Assembly: GCA_022828595.1 (NCBI GenBank)
Contig: JAKGHH010000003.1
Span: 20,150,934 to 20,214,933 of the forward strand
Direction: 5' to 3'
From: Nelumbo lutea
Lineage: Eukaryota > Streptophyta > Magnoliopsida > Proteales > Nelumbonaceae
Length of the DNA: 64,000 nucleotides
Positions 57,901 through 64,000 of the stretch are shown in pieces. The translations under genes were made by a program, and so were the position numbers. The notes under the pieces are model-generated. The model was not told the DNA's origin. It saw only the letters and a list, made by a program, of their open reading frames with translations, and did not search any database. The stretch's first letter is position 1; the number at the start of each line of letters is the position of its first letter.

Positions 57901-59593
57901 TTGCTGAGAGGCCTAGCTCTATGTCCTTCCAACTTAGACTTTCTTCTTTGGTGCGTGTAAATGCTGTCTTCCATATGCCAAAAGGTCCAGAGTGGTGAAA
58001 GATGGATATAAATGGCCGTCCTCTGGCCACCACTACTCTGCTTCTGCCTTTTTCAAGAGTCGGAAAGTTCTTCAATAGGGGGGTATCTGTCTTTGGTCTC
58101 TCGTTGTTGGTGAGAAGTGGTTTGAGGGTGTTTGTGAAAGTCTTCCACCCAAAGCTGCTTCCTTCTTCAGGGATGCAAATGCTGCTCGTTTTGCCTGCAC
58201 CATCCCAACGGCTAAATCTGATGAATCTTCCCGACTTATTTTTAGCCGCATGAATAATAATTATCCTTCTTCTGTCTACTATTTGTTGAGGCTTGCTTGA
58301 CCAAAGACGAGTGGCTCAGAAGCTTCTCTCAAAAATCCACTGTCCAACTCACCTCCGATTCATTTAGGGAGAGCCTCGCCTGAGCTCCTCTTCCTTGTTC
58401 TGTAATCATCAATTCTCTGTCATCGTTGAAACGACTGTATTCTAGCTCGAACGTCTTGGAGCCGATAGCAACCCAACGTCGCCAACTCTCCGTCATCATT
58501 GATCTGTCATCGTTGCGTCATTGTATTATTATATGAAAGTTAATCTTCCTAGTTTATACACTGATAGAGGGTGGGCCTTTGCACAACGGTTGGGTTGCTC
58601 CATTGCGACTTGGGTGACCAGGGTTGAAATCTTGGAAATAGCCTCTCTGCATGTGCAGGGGTAAGGCTGCATACATCTATCCCTCCCCAGACCCTGCAGT
58701 GGCGGGAGCCTCATGTACTGGGCTGCCCTTTAGTTTATACACTGTTACCAGGTTCTTTCATCTTTCCATTTTTTGTTTTTGTTCTCAACTTGATTTTTAT
58801 TCTTATTAAAAATCTATAATTCATTGACTAATAGTTGTTGCAGGTTATGTTCATATTGGTGCATGCCGAGTTTCACCAGATCATAACTTTCTTGCATACA
58901 CACTGGACACTAATGGCAGTGAGCAGTTCATGCTTCAAATTAAGGACCTCAGAACTGGGTCTATTCTTCCTAAAACATGGGTTGATGGGGTTGTTAGCTT
59001 GGCATGGGCTGAGGATGGCTGTACTTTGTTCTATACAGTCTTGGATGAGACCCAACGACCTTACAGGCAAACTCTTATGGTGTTATCTTAAGCATTTTTG
59101 TTTTGGTAATGGGGTTGTTCTTAACTGGAACTTTGTCCAGCAGGGTTTTCTGCACAGAACTGGGGTCATATTTCCAGGATGCTAATCTGATATTCACGGA
59201 AAGCGATTCAAGTTGCTGTGTGGACATCACAACCACAAAGGATGGAAAGTTCATAACTGTGAATTCTAACTCAAGGACTTCATCGGAGGAAGGTTACTTA
59301 CCTATATCTTTTCACTATAAAACAAGCATGGTATGTGAAATTGTTCTGCAACATGGTTGATAGTATCCTTCCTTCCTCCATTACAGGTTTACATACTAGA
59401 TGCATCGAAACCACATAGTGGGTTGCGAAGAGTACGTAAACGTGTGCCTGGTGTGCAGTACTTTCTGGAACATCACTATGGTTACTTCTATATTCTTACC
59501 AATGCTCCTTTGAGGGAAGATGCAGATTTATTTGACAGAGGTTATTATTTGACTAGATGCAAGGCTGGAGATATACAGTTGTCCACTTGGCAG
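54979..59593 (+). CDS. Oligopeptidase B-like S9A peptidase, N-terminal half only
   Basis: Exons: 54979-55394, 55650-55819, 58844-59066, 59144-59330, 59387-59593 (401 codons). Conserved stretches are HGRTWEDPYHWM, LNQENNYAEAFM, EILLDWNEIANEFG, YVHIGACRVSPDHNFLAYTL, GSEQFMLQIKDL, CVDITTTKDGKFITVNSNSR, KRVPGVQYFLEHH and ILTNAPLR. These belong to the seven-bladed propeller that gates substrates in prolyl oligopeptidase/protease II enzymes, which cleave short peptides, in OPB after basic residues. The catalytic Ser-Asp-His hydrolase half should follow after STWQ but is not found up to 64000, so the gene continues past the window or is cut. The first residues (MVPFFVSFF..., or from Met20 MLIRRSS) suggest an organelle transit peptide. 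Odd splice sites at exons 3 and 4 are described separately. Confidence 0.87.
56163..56515 (+). pseudogene. LINE RNase H fragment, inverted against LINE L
   Basis: The plus strand encodes a long, intact L1-type RNase H stretch: GGVLRNEAGEV, VRAELLAAIQG, EGDSKIVVGWL, LTRNMSVTVQWVGRS and ALADTLAKQGTNRETLFW. The catalytic Glu and two Asp positions are present. Normal elements continue with two or three residues and a stop; here it passes directly into antisense endonuclease sequence. No 3' UTR or poly(A) follows. It lies in intron 2 of the oligopeptidase gene, in that gene's orientation. Confidence 0.85.
56515..58510 (-). mobile_element. LINE L: 5' half (ORF1 and endonuclease) in intron 2
   Basis: Minus strand from about 58510: a 5' UTR, then ORF1 (from about 58270) with SGRFIRF, SICIPEEGSSFGWKTF, RGRPFISIFH, and GLPFHLWTTKVFNLLGSLCGG (57717-57650), then a basic tail (SPKRKHRKKK). 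ORF2 starts at ATG 56988 with MKILSWNVRGL and continues with endonuclease motifs VILQESK, GVYGPNS and CIGGDFNVTRF. It stops abruptly at about 56515 at the inverted RNase H piece. RT is missing. Position is intron 2 of the oligopeptidase gene, antisense to it. Confidence 0.87.
57028..57048. repeat. Two 10-G runs
   Basis: Ten G, one T and ten G occur in the spacer between LINE L ORF1 and ORF2 (C runs on the LINE sense strand). It could form a G-quadruplex and is prone to slippage. An 11-C run occurs at 27630-27640 in the corresponding ORF1 tail of LINE D. Confidence 0.9.
58564..58730 (+). mobile_element. Au-type SINE with exact 14-bp TSD
   Basis: The 167-bp body contains gtgggcctttgcacaacggt, ggttgctccattgcgac, the B-box-like gggttgaaatc, ggggtaaggctgc, ccagaccctgcag and gggagcctcatg...gggctgccctt. 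These match the plant Au SINE, a tRNA-derived element. An exact 14-bp repeat, tagtttatacactg, flanks it (58550-58563 and 58731-58744). It has the short T-rich end of Au elements. It sits about 100 bp before exon 3 of the oligopeptidase gene, in sense orientation. Confidence 0.92.
59067..59143 (+). other. GC-AG intron of the oligopeptidase gene
   Basis: The conserved sequence ETQRPY-R-VF requires joining ...ccttacag to ggttttc. The donor is ACAG/GCAAAC and the acceptor cagcag. The nearby GT (tatg/gtgtta) would break the frame. GC-AG introns are a known minor class with strong AG before GC, as here. Length is 77 nt. Confidence 0.72.
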
Positions 59594-60599
59594 GTTAGTT
59601 TTATTATTAACAATATAGCTGAAATATGAAAACCAGGTGTTCTGCTGTTTATAATGTTCTATTATATCATTTTGCAGAAGTTCTAAAGTAAATGATGTTC
59701 AAAACTGGCATGGTCAATGTGTAAAAGAAATGCAAAAGAAAACAACTTTCATGTGAAAAATCTTTTTTCTTTTAATTTTTTTAGTCAACAGAGTTTGATT
59801 GTGTTCATCAACTTTTTGTGTGAAGATCCTGAGTGATGTTGGGATCATTGTGGAAATTGGGGAACCAAAGTGCAGTTATTCGTTTTTTAGAAATTTGAGA
59901 CAGGGTAGATTTAACTTTAGTTTAATATATGTTCATTGAGTTATCTAAGTGGCAGCATAGTGGATGCACTTATGCAAATTATCAAGGCATGGATGGAATG
60001 GAGTCTTTTAGGTCAACATTTATTAGATATTCCAGAAAAGTTAAGGCACAAATATTTCAGAAGCTTGGAGATTTTTCAGGCATGATCTTTATGTTGCTTG
60101 GACATGACATGAATTGTGACACCTTTTTTTGGCAGTTATTGGAGACAGAGAGTCAGAGACTATTTACTTAAATAATTCTGAAATTAGGATAATGATGGCT
60201 TTTTTATATGATATACTATTAGAAAAAAGCAATCAAATGGTTGGTTCGTTGCCATTGCAAAATTGTCTTTATGGAACTATTGTTCTTACTTTTCGTGGCT
60301 TTAATTGAACTTTCTAAGTTGTCCAAAAGAAAGAAACTAAAGATCTTGAGGAGGTTTGATATGAAAAGCTGTTGAGGGGGAGGGAGGAGGGAGAATTAAG
60401 TCATGGTGTATGAAGGGAAGAGGTGCTTCTGGAGTGTGGTGTGATCAACAACTTTTGATCAAATTATGATAAACAATATCCTCTTGGAGCAAGATGTACT
60501 TTGAAGGAAGAAAAAGTCCATAAAATGAGTGCAACAGAGATTTGGATGAATGGCAGAGACTAAAGTGGACAAAAGTAGAAATGAGTGCATTATGGGATG

Positions 60600-60602
60600 T
60601 AC

Positions 60603-60646
<44 letters not shown>

Positions 60647-60649
60647 GTA
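60600..60649. repeat. 50-bp perfect palindrome of microsatellites
   Basis: (TACA)n, (TA)n and (TGTA)n tracts are arranged as a perfect 50-bp palindrome: 17 bp tacatacatacatacat, 16 bp of at units, and the exact reverse complement of the first 17. It can extrude a cruciform. Confidence 0.95.
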
Positions 60650-61117
60650 TGGAAAGTCAAATAAGATAGTTTACTAATATAACATACTAGCATTAGGGAC
60701 CATAACCGCAGATGGTGGTTTATGCCAGTTAACAGTTCTAAAGAGTTAGAGGGAGTTAAAGTGGACATGGCTGAGGTAGCAAGATACTCACCCTCATATA
60801 TACCTTCAAGACATTCTTCTTTGTTTCTTCTGGCTTTTTTGGATGGACAGTGTAAAATGTTGTGTTATAGTATGAGATAAACAGATTGATAAAAAAGGGT
60901 GAGATAAAAAGAGCAATTACAAACAATGAAAAGGGGAGAGAGGATTCTAACAGTTTAGGGTGCACCATGTTTTAAAAGCGAGAAACAAATAAAACACAAG
61001 GTCTTCCAAATGCTTGAGGCATGTGGCACAAGGCATAACCATATTTCATAATTTAGTATCTAGAAAGTCTTGGGCTGATAAGAGAACATGTATCAGAGAG
61101 TTGCCACTCTGTCTGTC

Positions 61118-61215
61118 TGTCATCATCATCCCAGCCTTATCCCAACTATATGGGTTCAACTACATGAATTCTGTTTTGCCAATCTGTTCTGCTTTAATGC
61201 CATATCCATTGTTAA
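61118..61215 (-). repeat. RTE 3'-tail fragment, minus strand
   Basis: The reverse complement contains ttaaagcagaacagattggc, acccatatagttgggataag and gctgggatgatgatg. This matches the 3' end of the RTE element at 15650-15720, including its (GAT)n tail. Confidence 0.58.
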
Positions 61216-61751
61216 ATGCCACTGAAAAAAACAAGAGCAAGGGTTAGGTCTGTTTCCAGTCCACTCATCCCAGGACCCCAGAATGTTGGGACCAACATTG
61301 GGTAATGGCCTTTCTTAGTATCTGTAATATGCAAAATCCAAATCCATACTGCATAGAAGGCATCCAAATCCACTTTTTCATAGTAAATAAAAGATAATTA
61401 AAAAGGAATATCAGAAAAGATACCGATAAGATATCACTGAGACAGAAGAGGATACACAAATTGGCTATTACTCCCCCAACAATATAGAATCCATCCAAAT
61501 CCATAGAAGACATACAATTTATCAATCATGTTAATCAGTTTAATAACTGTTGTATCCTCTGTTTGGGGAGGAAAAGAACTTGTTGCCTTTTGATATTTAG
61601 GTTGCCATGCCATTGCGCTTCACCCAGGTTTGTTTGCCTAGGAGCACCAGGTGAGTACCTTTTGAAACTGTTGTTGCCTGGATTCAAGTGAGGCATGGAT
61701 GTCAAAATGCCACTTGTCTATGTCCCTAGGTATGCTTTTTTAAAACACTGA

Positions 61752-62400
61752 GGGTGCACATTGGGCTGGGCTGGGCTGACAGGCACTGTTAACTGGCTTT
61801 TGTATGCTGGGTTTAGTTTGCAGGTTTCAGCCCATAGGCTAGGCTGGGGCCTGATTTCAGGTCTATTTGTTAAAGGGGTTGTTGGGCCAGACCTAGTTTA
61901 TCAGGCCTGGTAAGTCATGGTAAGCCAAGTATTATGTATATATATTACTAGCAATGCTCTAATAGTCTAATCCATATTGTATTTAACAATAAACTTATGG
62001 CTTTATGCGTTTTTATTTTCTAAAGGGTGTTGCATGCTTTTCATATCTTTGTCTGTTTCTGAAATAATTTCATATTAGGGACAATTTGATCTATGCACTA
62101 TTCCATGTTATTATCATAATAATAATTATTATTTTTCAATTAAAAAAATGAAAGAGGCTCGGTATGCTATTACTTGTTGGGCTGTGCTTGTTTTTTGATA
62201 GGTTAAGCCAAAGTGAAATTATACAGTCCTGGGCTTGGATCTGGCACAAGCTTTGAAGAAATCCAAAGGATTGGTCTATGACTGCACCTTTTGGCTTGTG
62301 GAGAAGGCCCGTGCCAATTTTTAAGTCTTGTTCATTAAATTTGTGGGCCTGGGAGTATTATTGGCTCGGTACAAGCCTGGTATTCTGCACGCTACCCACA
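61752..62400. mobile_element. Possible non-autonomous hAT with GC-rich ends
   Basis: Both ends carry gggctgggctg/ggcctggg-type blocks around an AT-rich middle, like the other hAT derivatives here. Termini and duplication were not established. Confidence 0.3.
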
Positions 62401-62526
62401 ATATAAACTTTAAAAGATACCAACCCCTACACCCAAAAGGCCATACCAATTGATGGGAATACCAATCCTATTATAGCCATGAAAATCCTTCAACCCAAGA
62501 TACCAATTGGGCAAGAAAATATGTAA

Positions 62527-63671
62527 TATCTTTTTTTTTTTTTGGAAAAGGTAAAGTAATATTTATTGATAAGAAGTTACACACAGGGAGCTGAGATCAG
62601 TCCCATAACAGGCTGACTGGTCAAATCAGCAAATACACTTTCCATCAAGAGCTAGAAAGAAATACATCTGACACATTACAGTTTCTAAAATCCACAGCCA
62701 CAGACACCCAAGAAATCAGCTTGCCCACTGATTTCTGAATTAACTCTTCCAGACATAGAATCTTGTTACTGAAAATCCTTCTATTCCTCTCGGTCCAGAT
62801 GGACCAAATTACAGCAATTGGAACTATCTTCCAGACAGTCTTCTTTTTCTTGTTCAAACCCATAAGCTGCCAGCAACACAACAACTCTTTTACCGACCTC
62901 GGCATCACCCAACATACCTTCAAGGAGTTGAGGAAATGGTTCCACAACCGAGCAGAATATGGACAACAGATACACAAATGATCAGTAGATTCAGCACTGC
63001 TCCCACATAGATTGCAAGACAAGTCCGAAACCTGAATTCCCCTTCTCACTAGGTTCTCCTTAGAAAGACATTTATTAAGAGCCATAGTCTAAACTAGGAA
63101 GTTGGCTTTTGTTGGGCCGTTGGGATTCCACACTTGCCGATCTGGGAAATCAGGAACACCCCTCCTACCGAGATTAGCAGCTAAAGATTTAACAGAGAAC
63201 ACCCCATCAGAGTTCCACTTCCAATGCCACTTATCCTCCGAACTGTAATCCAACTCTTGGTTCTGAAGACAGGTCAACAGATTCAAAACCTCTTCCACCT
63301 CCCAATCAAAAAGATTCCTTTGAAATGAGGGAGTCCAAAGAACTGAACCACCAGAAATACTATAGCACTCTGCAATTGAGGCCTCTTGATCCGGAGCACA
63401 CTGGAAGAGGAGGGGGAAGGACTCAGCAAGAGGTTCATTTGAGCACCAAGGGTCCTTCCAGAATTTGGTCTTGTTACCATTACCAACCCTAACTGAGACC
63501 CCCACAGCCAGAGCTGAAAAGTTCTTCATTATCCCTTTCCACAGAGAGTTACCCCAGTTGGGAGGAGGGTCCCTAGTTCCCCAATTGCCCCAATTCACAC
63601 CATATTTGCTGGCAATGAGAGATCTCCACCATGCATCATTTTCTGCAGCAAATCTCCAAATCCACTTACCT
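62527..63671 (-). mobile_element. 5'-truncated LINE fused to copia RT
   Basis: Poly(T) 62527-62542 is the 3' end. On the minus strand, [23 protein letters not shown] through [14 protein letters not shown] (63671-63089) is the LINE RT-connection segment. After a single TAG at 63086-63088, the frame continues MALNKCLSKENLVRRG, CNLCGSSAESTDHL, WSIWTERNRRIFSNK to the stop at 62645. This lineage appears to lack RNase H. Apart from one nonsense codon, where family members usually have Trp, the frame is open, so the copy is young. Its 5' end joins copia RT in frame. Confidence 0.89.
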
Positions 63672-64000
63672 GGGGGTTGGGTCATGTACACTTCCTCTTC
63701 CAAGTCACCATTCAAGAAGGCATTCTTGATGTCCAATTGGTGAAGATCCCTGTCAAGATTTGCTGCCAAGGAAAGGAGAATCCGGATAGAGTTCATCTTC
63801 GCTACTGGAGCAAAAGTCTCTGCATAGTTTACTCCATATACTTGTGTGAAGCCTCTTGCTACCAGTCTAGCCTTGTACCTTTCAACAGTTCCATCAACCT
63901 TGTGTTTCACTATGAACACCCACTTGCACCCCACTGGTTCCTTCCCCTCAGGAAGATCTACCAACTCCCAAGTACCATTTTTGTGTGAGGCATCAATTTC
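63671..64000 (-). mobile_element. Ty1/copia reverse transcriptase start, open to the window edge
   Basis: The minus strand encodes [20 protein letters not shown], then [60 protein letters not shown] and TQPPG. This is the N-terminal half of the copia RT domain, including the first catalytic Asp region ([10 protein letters not shown]). The frame has no stop up to the window edge. After PPG it switches to LINE sequence instead of the usual copia continuation. Confidence 0.93.

Larger units (their letters stand above)
59594..62526. other. Oligopeptidase intron or downstream sequence
   Basis: After the donor gttagt at 59594 no further propeller or catalytic exon could be recognised. The stretch contains a palindromic microsatellite (60600-60649), a minus-strand RTE tail (61118-61215) and a GC-rich repeat (61752-62400). 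If the gene is intact, this is part of an intron longer than 4.4 kb. Confidence 0.5.

Noticed and set aside
56163..58510. Twin-priming explanation for the inverted LINE
   Set aside because: Twin priming would put the 3' part with poly(A) at an outer edge and the 5' end at the inner junction. Here the RNase H end faces the endonuclease and the LINE 5' end is outside.
58564..58730. tRNA gene
   Set aside because: A B-box-like sequence exists, but the body and TSD are those of an Au SINE and no cloverleaf is complete.
59929..60171. 80-codon plus-strand frame as the next oligopeptidase exon
   Set aside because: Its sequence shows no similarity to the expected start of the catalytic domain and has no fitting splice acceptor in phase.
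60600..60649. CRISPR-like or regulatory repeat array
   Set aside because: Plain microsatellite palindrome without spacers. The window is eukaryotic.
62191..62240. Copia RT continuation left of the LINE poly(A)
   Set aside because: No copia motif such as the YGLKQ region is found in any minus-strand frame left of 62527.

Overview
The window is plant nuclear DNA, almost certainly from an angiosperm with a repeat-rich genome. The evidence is spliced plant-type genes with large introns, plant L1-type LINEs (ORF1 with the 'GLPFHLW' motif, ORF2 with endonuclease, RT and RNase H), an RTE-clade LINE, a Ty1/copia RT, hAT and Mutator MITEs, a TRIM and an Au-type SINE. The species cannot be decided from the sequence. 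No rRNA, tRNA, CRISPR or prokaryotic-style operon is seen.

Three host genes are supported. (1) HAL3 (phosphopantothenoylcysteine decarboxylase, coenzyme A synthesis), minus strand, 3443-8901: two coding exons separated by a 4.8-kb repeat-filled intron, complete at 215 aa. (2) A BSD-domain protein, plus strand, 48148-53141: six exons, complete at 306 aa. (3) An S9A prolyl-oligopeptidase/oligopeptidase B-like gene, plus strand, from 54979: five exons of the N-terminal propeller half are visible to 59593. The catalytic exons are absent from the window. Two gene relics are also seen: a SAM-domain gene fragment (1640-2409, minus) and a leucine-rich-repeat receptor-kinase fragment (5880-6580, minus) inside the HAL3 intron.

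The rest is mostly transposable elements, many datable relative to each other because target-site duplications (TSDs) can be read. 2.4-3.3 kb: a Mutator MITE and a TRIM beside the HAL3 3' end. 4.5-8.3 kb: an ORF1-only LINE in the HAL3 intron. 9.7-14 kb: LINE A, holding LINE B, holding a hAT-like element, which carries a 48-bp inverted repeat. 14-16 kb: LINE and RTE 3' ends. 16.8-32.3 kb: LINE C, holding full-length LINE D (exact 15-bp TSD), which holds a 2.86-kb solo LTR and a 2.26-kb hAT element (exact 8-bp TSD). 32.3-41.3 kb: several degenerate LINEs, one with a 461-bp hAT MITE. 43-45 kb: a cluster of MITEs, one nested in another. 44.8-47.3 kb: AT-rich DNA with nothing recognisable. 56-58.8 kb: an inverted LINE and an Au SINE in the oligopeptidase intron 2. 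62.5-64 kb: a copia-RT/LINE chimera.

No new defence or biosynthetic system is visible. The best candidates for novelty are (a) ORF1-only 'half-LINE' elements with their own poly(A) ends, (b) the in-frame copia-RT/LINE chimera at the right edge, and (c) the altered splice sites and TE load of the oligopeptidase gene.
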